A program made the translations under genes and the position numbers. Source: Arthrobacter sp. NEB 688 (GTDB taxonomy: Bacteria; Actinomycetota; Actinomycetes; Actinomycetales; Dermatophilaceae). From it: a DNA stretch of 64,000 nt. The notes below the pieces were generated by a model. That model was not told the origin of the DNA. It made no database searches and was given only the letters and a program-made list of their open reading frames with translations. The DNA lies in assembly GCF_013201035.1 (NCBI RefSeq), contig NZ_CP053707.1, positions 3,410,001 to 3,474,000 on the forward strand, written 5' to 3'. Position 1 is the stretch's first letter. The number at the start of each line of letters is the position of its first letter. This document shows, piece by piece, positions 1 to 8,412 of this stretch.

Positions 1-105
1 CGGGCGGACCTGCGCCGCGACCGGGAGGTCGGGGACCCGGGTGCGGTGGTCGGCGATCCAGTCGATGAGCTGGTGTCCGGCGGCGCGGAACTCCTCGGGC
101 GTCAT
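1..105 (-). CDS. Pyridoxal-phosphate-dependent decarboxylase, N-terminal fragment
   Basis: Only the first 35 codons lie in the window. The peptide begins MTPEEFRAAGHQLIDW and continues IADHRTRVPDLPV. This matches the usual start of group II PLP-dependent decarboxylases (aromatic amino acid / tyrosine / glutamate decarboxylase type), where a helix with G-x-x-L-[IV]-D-W-I-A-D precedes the substrate loop. The ATG at 103-105 is chosen because the ATG at 111-113 runs into a stop after two more codons. The lysine that binds PLP and the rest of the domain lie outside the window, so the substrate cannot be judged. Confidence 0.55.
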   Translation of the reverse strand, partial: MTPEEFRAAGHQLIDWIADHRTRVPDLPVAAQVRP

Positions 106-173
106 GGCGCCATTGTGCCCACGTCGGGTCGCTCGCCCTCCACCGTCCACCACGCGGCGCGGCGGCACCGATG

Positions 174-242
174 ACCCCGCACGTGCGGGGTTGTCGTTGT
201 CGGGAACCGGTCCGGAGCACGGCAAGCCCGCACGTGCGGGGT
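174..242. repeat. Two palindromes with a CACGTG core, 51 bp apart
   Basis: ACCCCGCACGTGCGGGGT at 174-191 is a perfect 18-bp palindrome. A second copy at 227-240 (CCCGCACGTGCGGG) is perfect over 14 bp. Both are followed on the + strand by a T-Y-GTCG motif, so they are also direct repeats. They sit between the stop of the membrane-protein gene (258) and the start of the decarboxylase gene (105), about 70 and 120 bases upstream of the latter. They may be paired operator sites for the decarboxylase promoter or terminator hairpins; the sequence alone does not decide. The rest of the 106-257 gap shows nothing else. Confidence 0.55.
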
Positions 243-257
243 CGTCGAGAGAGGCCG

Positions 258-1325
258 TCAGCCGCCGGTGGGCGATGCCGAGGCCGGTGCGTAGGTGATC
301 TTCACGGCCTTCGGGACGGTGACGAGTGCCGCGGCGTCCGTCACCGTGAACGTCTGCGCACGGCACGTCGAGGTCGGGAGCGTCGTCACGGAGTAGGGGG
401 ACGCCGTGCTGCCGTCGCCCCCACCGACGACGACCGGGACGCGCGGCGCGTCGCTCGCGGCCTGACACCCCGCGAGACCGAGCAGGGACCACAGCTGCGA
501 CCCCGCATCGGACTCGACGCGCACCATCTCGCCGACCACCGGCGCAGCGGGTGGCTGCGGCTGCTCCCCCGGGTCCGACAGCGCGAGGACGTAGGCGATG
601 CCGCCGATCGCCGCCATGGCGCCGGCGCCCACCATGCGCTGGGTTGCGGACCTCGTGAGGCCTCGGGAGAGGGTGAAGTACTCCGCCTGGGCCAGGAGCT
701 GGGACCGCGAGTGGGTGTAGACCGCGAGGTTGTGCGTGAGGATGCGGCGGTCCTCCTCCAGCTCGGCCACCGCCGCCCTGGCGGCCGCCTCCCCCGCCTT
801 GCCCGCCCGGTCCGTTGCGGTGGCTCTCGCCGTGACGAGGTTCCCGTCGACCTCGAACAGGGCCGCGCGCACGCCGCGCAGCCTCGTCTGGAGGTCCGCC
901 ACCGTCCGGACCCGCACCGGCAGAGCGACCCCGGTGCCGGCCGACTCGATCTCCTCGACGAACTCCGGCGGGAGCCGGTGCAGCTCGTACATCTGCGGAC
1001 GGAGCAGGTCGGTGGCCTGGGCGATCAGCCATCCGACCCCCACGAGGCCGGTGACACCGGCGAGGAACGCAGCGCCCAGCTGGTAGGGGTGCTCCTGCCA
1101 GCTGAGCTCAGGGGTGGCGACGAAGCCCTTGGCGAACATCAGGGCACCCACCGCGGCGAGGGCCGTGATGACCCACCTCACCGTCGTGCGGACGGCCTCC
1201 GCGCCCGCTGCCCACTCCCGGGGGGCGGGCAGCGTCGGGTCCTCCGCCGCGGGCGCCGGACCGTCGACGGCCGGCTTGACCGTGGCCGCGAGGGACCAGG
1301 ACCCCGCGGAGGGGGGCGTCGTCAC
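258..1325 (-). CDS. Uncharacterised three-helix membrane protein
   Basis: This 355-residue protein is not recognised as a named family. Predicted membrane helices lie at about residues 49-66, 82-104 and 231-249. Between the second and third is an Ala/Glu/Arg-rich, probably helical stretch (about 145-215). The last 105 residues follow helix three, contain two Cys residues and would lie on the far side of the membrane. The GTG at 1323-1325 overlaps the stop of the upstream 58-codon gene as GTGA, so the two are translationally coupled. A longer reading from 1424 is rejected because that stretch is Arg/Gly-rich and duplicates the upstream gene in another frame. Confidence 0.65.
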   Translation of the reverse strand: MTTPPSAGSWSLAATVKPAVDGPAPAAEDPTLPAPREWAAGAEAVRTTVRWVITALAAVGALMFAKGFVATPELSWQEHPYQLGAAFLAGVTGLVGVGWLIAQATDLLRPQMYELHRLPPEFVEEIESAGTGVALPVRVRTVADLQTRLRGVRAALFEVDGNLVTARATATDRAGKAGEAAARAAVAELEEDRRILTHNLAVYTHSRSQLLAQAEYFTLSRGLTRSATQRMVGAGAMAAIGGIAYVLALSDPGEQPQPPAAPVVGEMVRVESDAGSQLWSLLGLAGCQAASDAPRVPVVVGGGDGSTASPYSVTTLPTSTCRAQTFTVTDAAALVTVPKAVKITYAPASASPTGG

Positions 1326-1498
1326 GCGCCGACGCCCTCGTCCTCGGGCGCCTCGGCGGCCGTCCCGAGGTCCTCTTCGGGGACACGGTGGTCCGGGGCG
1401 GTGTCCGCCCCCAACGGCTCCCACTCACCCGGAGGCTCGAAGTAGATCTCGCGCGCTCCGGTCACGGGGTTTCGCCGCAGCTCGCCGTTCTCGGGCAT
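1322..1498 (-). CDS. Small acidic protein, 58 residues
   Basis: A short gene starts at ATG 1496-1498 with a strong ribosome-binding site (GGGAGGAGAG) directly upstream. The product begins MPENGELRRNPVTGAREIYF and ends in a very acidic tail (about ten Asp/Glu in the last 30 residues). Its stop overlaps the GTG of the downstream membrane-protein gene, which supports real translation. I recognise no family. The order of RBS, start, acidic coding content and GTGA junction is the whole case for it; a cytosolic partner of the coupled membrane protein is a guess. Confidence 0.6.
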   Translation of the reverse strand: MPENGELRRNPVTGAREIYFEPPGEWEPLGADTAPDHRVPEEDLGTAAEAPEDEGVGA

Positions 1499-1599
1499 GT
1501 CCCTCTCCTCCCGCCGGTGGCCGAAGGGTAGCGACGATCGGCGGTGCCTGACCAGACCCCCGGGTCGAGCGAGGGTCCTCGCCGGCTCGAGACCCCGGA

Positions 1600-1642
1600 A
1601 CGTCGACGAGACCCCGGCTCGGAGCCGGGGTCTCGTGGACGT
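1600..1642. terminator. Long hairpin downstream of lpdA
   Basis: Left arm 1600-1620 and right arm 1622-1642 pair over about 21 bp with one mismatch, and the centre CCGGCTC/GAGCCGG closes tightly. A small second hairpin (CGGGG-TGA-CCCCG) follows at about 1645-1657. No T-tract follows, which is common in high-GC actinobacteria. It lies between the lpdA stop (1703) and the next gene start (1498), both on the minus strand, so it most likely ends the exopolysaccharide-lpdA transcript. Confidence 0.6.
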
Positions 1643-1702
1643 CTCGGGGTGACCCCGAAACGTGGAGGCGGGTGAGGTACGTGGGGCGGTGAAGCGCCTC
1701 GG

Positions 1703-3100
1703 TCAGAGGTTGATCATGTGGCCGGCGATGCCCTCGACGGCCTCCTTGACCGCCTCGGACAGCGTCGGGTGCGCGAAGACGTTGCGCGACACCTCGTCCG
1801 CGGTGAGGTCCCACTTCTGCGCGAGGGTCAGCACGGGCAGCAGCTCGGTGACGTCGGGGCCGATCATGTGGGCGCCGATGATCTCGTTGTGCTCGGCGTC
1901 GGCGACGATCTTGACGAAGCCGACCGCATCCCCGAGGCCCATCGCCTTGCCGTTGGCGCTGAACGGGAACTTCGCCGTCTTGACGTCGTAGCCCTTCTCC
2001 TTGGCCTGCGCCTCGGAGTAGCCGAAGGAGCCGATCTGCGGGTGGCAGTAGGTCGCGCGCGGGATGAAGTCGTACTCGACCGGCATCGTCTCGGCGCCGG
2101 AGAGGTGCTCGGCGGCGACGACGCCCTGGGCCTCGGCGACGTGCGCGAGCATCAGCCTCGCGGTGCAGTCGCCGATCGCGTAGACGTTCTCGACGTTCGT
2201 GCGGCCGTACTCGTCGATGGCGATGGCGCCGCGCTCGGTCAGCTGCACGCCGGCGGCCTCGAGGCCGTAGCCCTCGGTGCGCGGGGCGAAGCCGATGGCC
2301 GACATGAACTTGTCGGCCTCCAGCACCTGCTGGTCGCCGCCCGCGGCGGGCGAGACGGTGACGCGGACGCCGGAGCCGGTGTCCTCGACGGCCTCGACCT
2401 TCGTCGAGAGCATGATCTTCACGCCCAGCTTCTTGTAGTGCTTGAGGAGCTCCTTGGAGATCTCCTCGTCCTCGGTCGGAACCATCCGGTCGAGGAACTC
2501 GACGATCGTGACGTCGACGCCGAAGTTCTTCATGACGTACGCGAACTCGACCCCGATGGCGCCGGAGCCGGCGATGACCATCGAGCCGGGGAGGTTCTCG
2601 TCGAGGATCTGCTCCTCGTAGGTGACGACGTTCTGCGACACCTCGACGCCGGGCAGCATCCGGGTGACGGCGCCGGCCGCGATGATCAGGTGGTCGAAGG
2701 TCAGCTGACGGGTCGAGCCGTCGTTGAGCGCGACGTCCATCGAGGTGGCGCTGGTCAGGGTCCCCCAGCCGTCGACCTCCTCGATCTTGTTCTTCTTCAT
2801 GAGGAAGTGGACGCCCTTGACGATGCCGGCCGACACCTTGCGCGAGCGCGCGTGGGTGGCGCCGTACTTCATCGTCGCCTCGCCCTCGATGCCGAACAGC
2901 TCCTTCTCGTGCTGGAGCGTGTGCGCGAGCTCGGCGTTCTTGATGAGCGCCTTCGAGGGGATGCAGCCGACGTTGAGGCAGACCCCGCCCCAGTACTTCT
3001 TCTCGACGACCGCGACCTTCTTCCCGAGCTGGGAGGCGCGGATCGCCGCGACGTACCCACCGGGACCAGCACCGAGCACCACGACATCGAAGTCAGCCAT
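1703..3100 (-). CDS. lpdA: Dihydrolipoyl dehydrogenase (E3)
   Basis: This FAD-dependent oxidoreductase re-oxidises dihydrolipoamide in the pyruvate and 2-oxoglutarate dehydrogenase complexes, making NADH. The 465-residue length is normal. Visible signatures are the FAD Rossmann loop GAGPGG (10-15), the redox disulphide CLNVGC (41-46), a central NAD-binding loop ([10 protein letters not shown]) and the C-terminal H-P-T-x-S-E dimer motif. ATG 3098-3100 is chosen over a GTG three codons earlier because it gives the canonical [10 protein letters not shown] start. The start lies 10 bases after the stop of the flippase gene, and a GGGTGGG ribosome site overlaps that stop, so lpdA is probably read from the polysaccharide operon, an unusual place for it. 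Confidence 0.95.
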   Translation of the reverse strand: MADFDVVVLGAGPGGYVAAIRASQLGKKVAVVEKKYWGGVCLNVGCIPSKALIKNAELAHTLQHEKELFGIEGEATMKYGATHARSRKVSAGIVKGVHFLMKKNKIEEVDGWGTLTSATSMDVALNDGSTRQLTFDHLIIAAGAVTRMLPGVEVSQNVVTYEEQILDENLPGSMVIAGSGAIGVEFAYVMKNFGVDVTIVEFLDRMVPTEDEEISKELLKHYKKLGVKIMLSTKVEAVEDTGSGVRVTVSPAAGGDQQVLEADKFMSAIGFAPRTEGYGLEAAGVQLTERGAIAIDEYGRTNVENVYAIGDCTARLMLAHVAEAQGVVAAEHLSGAETMPVEYDFIPRATYCHPQIGSFGYSEAQAKEKGYDVKTAKFPFSANGKAMGLGDAVGFVKIVADAEHNEIIGAHMIGPDVTELLPVLTLAQKWDLTADEVSRNVFAHPTLSEAVKEAVEGIAGHMINL

Positions 3101-3110
3101 GGGTCCCACC

Positions 3111-4688
3111 CTACTGAGTGGCGGGCGGGTGGCGGTCGGTGGTCCCGGCCAGAGCGGCGGCAGCCGGCTCGATGTCGTCGGCGTGCGCCCGGCGCGCCCG
3201 CCAGGCCTCCAGTCCTCGGCGGAGCAGGCCCGTCATCCAGAGGTAGAGGAGCAGGCCGGGCAGGGTCCCGGCGCCCGCGAGCAGCAGCGCGAGCGGGCCG
3301 GACTCGAGCAACGGCACCCCCGAGGCCACGAGCCGCAGCCCGGCCTCGACGGCGGCGGTCACGACGAGCGCGGTCACCGCGGCGAGCACGGGGACGTCGC
3401 GCAGCGGTGAGCGCAGCCGCCCGCCCGCCCGGTGGATGAGCGAGTGCACCCGCCACAGGCCGACCGCGTTGGCCACCAGCGCCGCCAGGCCGACCCCGAC
3501 CGACCCGACGACGGGGACGACCGCGGCCGAGAGCAGGATCATGAGGGAGACGGAGACGGCGGTCGCCCGCGCCTCGACGCCCGCGTGCCCGGACGCCACC
3601 GCCCACTGGAGCTGCACCTGCGGCAGCAGGGCCACGAGGTGCGCGACGACGAGCAGGGCGGCCACCTCGCCGGGGAGCGACCCCTCGATGGGCAGCCACG
3701 CGTTGATGCCGAGGTACGCGGCCGGCACGGCGACGGCGGCCAGCCCGACGACCACCCGCACCCACATCGCCTGGATCCCGTGCGTGACCGAGGCCGCGAC
3801 CGGTGCCGGCTCGCTCGCGACGACCGCGCCGAGCCGGGCCTGGACCGGCCCGAGGGCGTTGGCCGGCAGCGTGCGGAGGTTCTGCGCGAAGGTCGCCCCC
3901 GGCCCGAACGCGGCGACCTCGGTGGGTCGCACCCGCCCGACGAGCAGCAGGAGGCCCTGGGTCGAGAAGACGGTGAGAAGACCCGAGGCCTGGACGCGCC
4001 AGGCCGTGCGGGCGAAGTCCCGCGCCTCGTCGGCACCGACCAGCCGGGCCCCGCGCAGCGGCACGAGCCGCAGCGCGCTCGGGACGATGACGAGGGTGGC
4101 CACGGCGGTCTGCACGACGTAGGCGAGCGCCACCCCGTCGAGTCCCGCGCCGGCCCGCAGCGTGAGGAACATCGTCACCGCGTACCCGACGTAGCTGAGC
4201 AACGTCGCCCCCGCGGTGAGGGCGAACCGCATGTGGCTGTGGAGGAGGGCGACGAGGATCCCGCGCAGCAGGGCCACGGCGACGACGAGGGTGACGACGC
4301 GCAGCAGGTGCGTCGTCTCGTCGAGGAGGTCCGGCGGCGTGCTGAAGAAGGCTGCGACCCGGCGGTCGACGACGAGCAGCGGCGCCAGCGTGAGCAGCTG
4401 GAGCGCCAGGACAGGGAGGACGAGCGAGACCACGAGGTTGCGTGCGCCCTCGACGTCCCGGCGCGCGGCGAACCCCGAGAAGTACCGCAGCGCCGTCCGG
4501 TAGACCCCGCCGTCGACCTGGCCGAAGAACATCGCCACACCGCTCGCGACGAGCCACAGCCCGTACCGCGTCTCGCCGAGCCGGCCGATGACGAACGGGG
4601 TGAGGGCGATGTTGACGGCCACCGGCGCGAGCTGCGCGGCGGTCAGCCACGCGGCGCTGCGGCCGATCCGCCCCTCCGACCGGCTCAC
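3111..4688 (-). CDS. Polysaccharide flippase (Wzx / MOP superfamily)
   Basis: This 525-residue hydrophobic protein has about twelve or more membrane helices and no soluble domain. Its N-terminal region ([20 protein letters not shown]) is the first-helix motif of the MOP-type lipid-linked oligosaccharide flippases. It would move undecaprenyl-linked repeat units across the membrane for polymerisation. The GTG start at 4686-4688 overlaps the stop of the upstream glycosyltransferase (GTGA). It sits in an operon with glycosyltransferases, a polymerase-like protein and a Wzz-like protein, which supports Wzx over a MATE drug exporter. Confidence 0.85.
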   Translation of the reverse strand: MSRSEGRIGRSAAWLTAAQLAPVAVNIALTPFVIGRLGETRYGLWLVASGVAMFFGQVDGGVYRTALRYFSGFAARRDVEGARNLVVSLVLPVLALQLLTLAPLLVVDRRVAAFFSTPPDLLDETTHLLRVVTLVVAVALLRGILVALLHSHMRFALTAGATLLSYVGYAVTMFLTLRAGAGLDGVALAYVVQTAVATLVIVPSALRLVPLRGARLVGADEARDFARTAWRVQASGLLTVFSTQGLLLLVGRVRPTEVAAFGPGATFAQNLRTLPANALGPVQARLGAVVASEPAPVAASVTHGIQAMWVRVVVGLAAVAVPAAYLGINAWLPIEGSLPGEVAALLVVAHLVALLPQVQLQWAVASGHAGVEARATAVSVSLMILLSAAVVPVVGSVGVGLAALVANAVGLWRVHSLIHRAGGRLRSPLRDVPVLAAVTALVVTAAVEAGLRLVASGVPLLESGPLALLLAGAGTLPGLLLYLWMTGLLRRGLEAWRARRAHADDIEPAAAALAGTTDRHPPATQ

Positions 4689-5986
4689 GTCGGCACCACG
4701 GTGGCCCGGAGGAAGTCGCCCATCGCGTCACCGGTGCGCGCGAGGACGAACTCCTCGCAGACGGCCTCCCGGCCCGCGCGGCCCATCGCCCGGCGCCGCT
4801 CCGGGTCGTCCTGGAGCGTCGCGACCGCCGCTGCGAGCGCCGCGGCGTTGGTCGGAGGGACGACGAGCCCGTCGACCCCGTGGGTGACGAGCTCACCGAC
4901 GGCTCCGACGGCGGTCGTCACGACCGGCAGGCCGGAGGCCATCGCCTCCATGAGCACGACGGGCAGGCCCTCGTTGAACGACGACATGACGAAGACGTCG
5001 GCGCGCCGCATCTCCTCGACGACCTCGGCCTCGTTCCGTGCTCCCACGAAGATCTCCTCGCCCGGCAGCCCGAGCCCGGCCGCCGAGGCGAGCAGTCGGT
5101 CCCGCATCGGGCCCTGTCCCACGACCCGCAGCTCGACGGCGCGCCCCTGCGCCACGAGGTCGGCGACGGCGCGCAGCAGGACCGGAAAGCCCTTGACCGG
5201 GTCCAGCCGCCCCACGGTGAGCAGGCGGAGCGGGCGCGCGGACGGCTCGTCGGTGGGCGACCCGCAGGGGGCGAACCGCTGCGGGTCGACCCCCATCCGT
5301 ACGACGGACAGCCGCGGCCAGTGGGCCTCGTCGACGAAGGGCAGGACCTGCGCCTTGCAGTAGTCGCTGATGCAGGCGACGGCGTGGGCGTCGGTGATCT
5401 TGGCGGCGATGTCCCACTGCTCGATCTTGCTGAACTCCGCCGACCCGTGGAGGCTCAGCGTCCACCGCCACGAGCCCGGACCGTCGACGGCGTCACCCAT
5501 CCGGCAGGCGAGCCGGGCGACGTCCGCCGGGACGTTGGCGTGGTGCACGTGCACGTGGCGCAGGCCGCGACGGGCCATGGCCTCGAAGAGCACCGCGGCC
5601 TCGCCGAGGTAGAACAGCTGCCAGAGCCTCGCGCGCGGGGTCCGGTCGCCCCAGGCGAGGGCCGCCCGCAGGCCGGCGAGGGCCGCGCGCGGTCGGCGGG
5701 CGAGCGCGAGGAGCGCCCGCGCCGCTCCCCCGGCGCCACCACCCACGAGCGCCGTCGTCCGCGCGGCCTCCTCACGCATCGGGTCGGACACGAGGTCCTC
5801 GGCGGGCGTGGGACGGATGGCGAAGGTGCTGACTTCGAAGCCGCGCTCGCGCAGCGCCGCGACCTCGCGGGCGATGAAGGTGTGGGAGATCGCGGGGTAG
5901 CGCGTCGTCAGGTACGCGACCCGGCGCGTCCCGGCCGCAGCGGTCGTCTCGACCGCCGCGGTCGCCCCGCTCGCCGCGTCGCTCAC
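4685..5986 (-). CDS. GT4-family glycosyltransferase
   Basis: A 433-residue retaining glycosyltransferase with two Rossmann domains. The N-terminal acceptor half starts RRVAYLTTRYPAISHTFI; the donor half carries LLTVGRLDPVKGF and the EX7E-type motif EGLPVVLMEAMASG near the C terminus. Such enzymes add a hexose from a nucleotide-sugar to a lipid-linked chain on the cytosolic face. The GTG at 5984-5986 overlaps the stop of the preceding GT2 gene as GTGA. Longer readings add Arg/Pro-rich antisense sequence and are rejected. The sugar and linkage cannot be told. Confidence 0.88.
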   Translation of the reverse strand: MSDAASGATAAVETTAAAGTRRVAYLTTRYPAISHTFIAREVAALRERGFEVSTFAIRPTPAEDLVSDPMREEAARTTALVGGGAGGAARALLALARRPRAALAGLRAALAWGDRTPRARLWQLFYLGEAAVLFEAMARRGLRHVHVHHANVPADVARLACRMGDAVDGPGSWRWTLSLHGSAEFSKIEQWDIAAKITDAHAVACISDYCKAQVLPFVDEAHWPRLSVVRMGVDPQRFAPCGSPTDEPSARPLRLLTVGRLDPVKGFPVLLRAVADLVAQGRAVELRVVGQGPMRDRLLASAAGLGLPGEEIFVGARNEAEVVEEMRRADVFVMSSFNEGLPVVLMEAMASGLPVVTTAVGAVGELVTHGVDGLVVPPTNAAALAAAVATLQDDPERRRAMGRAGREAVCEEFVLARTGDAMGDFLRATVVPT

Positions 5987-6852
5987 GAGCCCTGCCTCGC
6001 CGTCGTGTCCGTCGCCCAGCCCCCCGAGCCGCGCACCGCGCGCGCCCGCAGACGGGCGGTCACGGCGACGGCCCCGAAGACCGTGAGGTCGGCGAGGAGG
6101 AGCGGACGCCGCACGAGCAGGCCCGCGAGCGAGGCGATCGTCTGCCGCGTGGTGCGACCCGGACCTGCGGCGCCGGTCCCGGCGGCGGGCGCCGCGGAGG
6201 CGTTGCCACGGGCCACCCGCGTCCGCACCCGGACGAGGGAGGCGAGGTCCCGCGGCGGCCAGACCCGCACCTCTCCCGCCGCCCGCACCCGCTCGTCGAC
6301 GCCGAACCGGGAGCTGACGAACAGGTCGTCCGCGTGCAGGTCGGGGAAGCGGTCGAAGCGTCGACGGCCGGCCGCCGAGACCGCGTAGAGGCCGTGCCCG
6401 ACGACCCCGTCCCGGGTCGCGGGGACGAGGGCCTGGACCCGGTAGTGGGCGCGGACCGGCCACGAGCAGCCGGTGAGGTCGTACGCCACGCGCGGCGCGC
6501 ACACGAGCGGGTCGGTGCCCGAGACGAGGCGGACGACGTCGGTGAGCCCCTCGGCGTCGACCCGCACGTCGGCGTCCAGGTAGACCCGCGCGGCCCCGCG
6601 GGCGGCCGCGTCGCCCGCGTTGAGCGCCTCGACCTTCGACCCGACGGGGTGCTCGACGACCGTGACCCACGGGTGCGCGCGCGCGACCTCCGCGGTGCGG
6701 TCGGTGCACCCGTTGGCGACGACGACGACGTCGAGCGCGAGCGGGCCGACGAGCGGCTCGAGGCCCGCGAGGCAGCGCGGCAGCCGGGACTCCTCGTCGT
6801 GCGCCGGGATGACCACGCTCACCCCACCTCTGGGCGTCCCCTCGTCAGGCAC
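5983..6852 (-). CDS. GT2-family glycosyltransferase
   Basis: A 289-residue GT-A fold glycosyltransferase. VSVVIPAHDEESRLP near the N terminus binds the nucleotide, and YLDADVRVD holds the metal-binding DxD. The last 70 residues are basic with a hydrophobic stretch, suggesting peripheral membrane attachment. GTG at 6850-6852 is preferred because GGAGGG stands six bases upstream; the gene then overlaps the end of the acyltransferase gene by eight bases. Part of the exopolysaccharide operon. Confidence 0.85.
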   Translation of the reverse strand: MPDEGTPRGGVSVVIPAHDEESRLPRCLAGLEPLVGPLALDVVVVANGCTDRTAEVARAHPWVTVVEHPVGSKVEALNAGDAAARGAARVYLDADVRVDAEGLTDVVRLVSGTDPLVCAPRVAYDLTGCSWPVRAHYRVQALVPATRDGVVGHGLYAVSAAGRRRFDRFPDLHADDLFVSSRFGVDERVRAAGEVRVWPPRDLASLVRVRTRVARGNASAAPAAGTGAAGPGRTTRQTIASLAGLLVRRPLLLADLTVFGAVAVTARLRARAVRGSGGWATDTTARQGS

Positions 6853-7387
6853 GGTTACCCTCCCCGTCGAGCCGGCTGCGCAGCACCCGCGCCGGGACGC
6901 CGCCGACGACGCTGAAGGCGGGGACGTCACGCGTCACGACGGCCCCCGCGGCGAGGACGGAGCCCCGGCCGACGGTGACGCCGGCGGTGATCGTGACGTT
7001 GGCCCCGATCCACACGTCGTCCTCGACCCGGATGGGCCGGTCCTCGGCGAAGCCCTGGACGTTCATCGGCACGTCGGTGCGCGGGAACGCGTGGTCGCGG
7101 CTGAGCATCGTGCAGCGCGGACCCATCATCACGTCGTCCCCGATGCTGATCGTGCCGTGCAGGTCGCAGTCGACACCGAGCCCGCTGCGCGAGCCGAGCG
7201 ATATCCCTCTGCCGGAGCCGAACCGAGCCCCGGACTCGACGTTGACGTCGTCGCCCGCGCGGTCGAGCAGAGCGCCCGCGAGCCGTCCGCGCATCGTGCG
7301 GCCGAGGCTCCCTCCGGGCGCGGTGCTGCGTGGCAGCCGTCGCGCCCACCCGTAGTACGCCACGTAGGCGAGCCCGCGCCTCAGCAC
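6845..7387 (-). CDS. Hexapeptide-repeat O-acyltransferase
   Basis: A 180-residue left-handed beta-helix acyltransferase (WbbJ / maltose O-acetyltransferase type). Hexapeptide turns run through the C-terminal two thirds (IGANVTITAGVTVGRGSVLA), and the likely catalytic His is in SRDHAF. The C-terminal GGVPARVLR is typical of sugar acetyltransferases. The GTG at 7385-7387 overlaps the stop of the upstream GT2 (GTGCTGA), with GGGAG seven bases ahead. It probably acetylates a sugar of the repeat unit before export. Confidence 0.85.
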   Translation of the reverse strand: MLRRGLAYVAYYGWARRLPRSTAPGGSLGRTMRGRLAGALLDRAGDDVNVESGARFGSGRGISLGSRSGLGVDCDLHGTISIGDDVMMGPRCTMLSRDHAFPRTDVPMNVQGFAEDRPIRVEDDVWIGANVTITAGVTVGRGSVLAAGAVVTRDVPAFSVVGGVPARVLRSRLDGEGNRA

Positions 7388-8412
7388 GCCGGCTCCCGCG
7401 TGCCGACCGTGTCGGCCCCGGAGGTCGACGACGCGCCGACCCGACGCAGCTGCGCCTCCCGGGCCACGTGCCGCGCGCGCATCGCCCGGGCAGCACCGGG
7501 GACGAAGCCCACGACGAGGGCGTGCAGCCGCGCGCGCCGGTCCTCGACGAGCAGCGGCAGGATGCGACGGTGGTGCCGCTTGGCCTGCCGGATGTCCCCC
7601 GCCGCGAGCGCGTCCGCGCCGAGGGCGGCCAGCCGCTGGGAGGAGACCCCCTCGCCACGACGGCGCAGGTAGCGGCGCTCCTCGTCCGTGAGGACGCCGT
7701 GCCACAGCTCCTTTGCGCGGCGGGCCACGAGGCGCTCGCCGGCGTCGAACCGCCCGGCGTCCGTGGACAGGGAGCCGGCCGACATCCGGTAGATGGCCGA
7801 GGGCCGGGACTGCTCGACGACGCGCCACCCCGCGAAGACCGCGCGGAGCCACAGGTCCCAGTCCTCCAGCTGGCGCAGCTCCTCGTCGAACCCGCCGACC
7901 TCGTCGAACAGCCGCCGGGGGAAGACCGAGAAGATGCCCACGAAGTTGCGCTGCAGGATGGTGAGGCGCTGACGGTCCGGGGCGGGCACCTTGCCGCGCA
8001 GGAGGGTCCGGCCCGGCACGATGCCGACCGCGGTGGAGAGCAGCGCGTCGTTCGTCACGATCGTGCGCTCCGGGCTCGCGGCCAGCAGGGCCACGCTGCG
8101 CGAGACCATCGCCGGCAGGAGCTGGTCGTCGGCGTCGCAGAAGGCGATGAGGTCACCGCGGGCGGCGCGGACCCCGCGGTTGCGCGCCGCGGCCGCTCCC
8201 GCGTTGGGGCCGGTCAGCACGGTGACGAGGTCGCCGTAGCCGCGGCACACGGCGAGCGTCCGGTCCGTCGAGCCGTCGTCGACGACGACGAGCTCGACGT
8301 CAGGGTGGTCCTGCTGGAGCACGCTGGAGATGGCGGCGCCGATGGTCCGCTCGGCGTTGTAGGCGGCCATGACCACGGTCACCCGGGCCGGTCCTGCGGT
8401 GTCCACGCTCAC
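7381..8412 (-). CDS. GT2-family glycosyltransferase
   Basis: A 343-residue GT-A enzyme. Visible motifs are VTVVMAAYNAERTIGAAI at the start, VVDDGSTD, the DxD in FCDADDQL, and EDWDLWLR, which supplies the acidic catalytic base and aromatic acceptor site seen in chain-forming GT2 enzymes. The last 100 residues are basic and helical. GTG at 8410-8412 overlaps the stop of the polymerase gene (GTGA). It acts in the cytosol on the lipid-linked intermediate of the cluster; donor unknown. Confidence 0.87.
   Translation of the reverse strand: MSVDTAGPARVTVVMAAYNAERTIGAAISSVLQQDHPDVELVVVDDGSTDRTLAVCRGYGDLVTVLTGPNAGAAAARNRGVRAARGDLIAFCDADDQLLPAMVSRSVALLAASPERTIVTNDALLSTAVGIVPGRTLLRGKVPAPDRQRLTILQRNFVGIFSVFPRRLFDEVGGFDEELRQLEDWDLWLRAVFAGWRVVEQSRPSAIYRMSAGSLSTDAGRFDAGERLVARRAKELWHGVLTDEERRYLRRRGEGVSSQRLAALGADALAAGDIRQAKRHHRRILPLLVEDRRARLHALVVGFVPGAARAMRARHVAREAQLRRVGASSTSGADTVGTREPAC

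Noticed and set aside
174-242. Possible two-repeat CRISPR remnant (the palindromic core resembles type I-E repeats of actinobacteria)
   Set aside because: Only two copies with a 51-base period, shorter than a 28-29 plus 32-33 unit; the similarity outside the palindrome is short and no cas genes are present.
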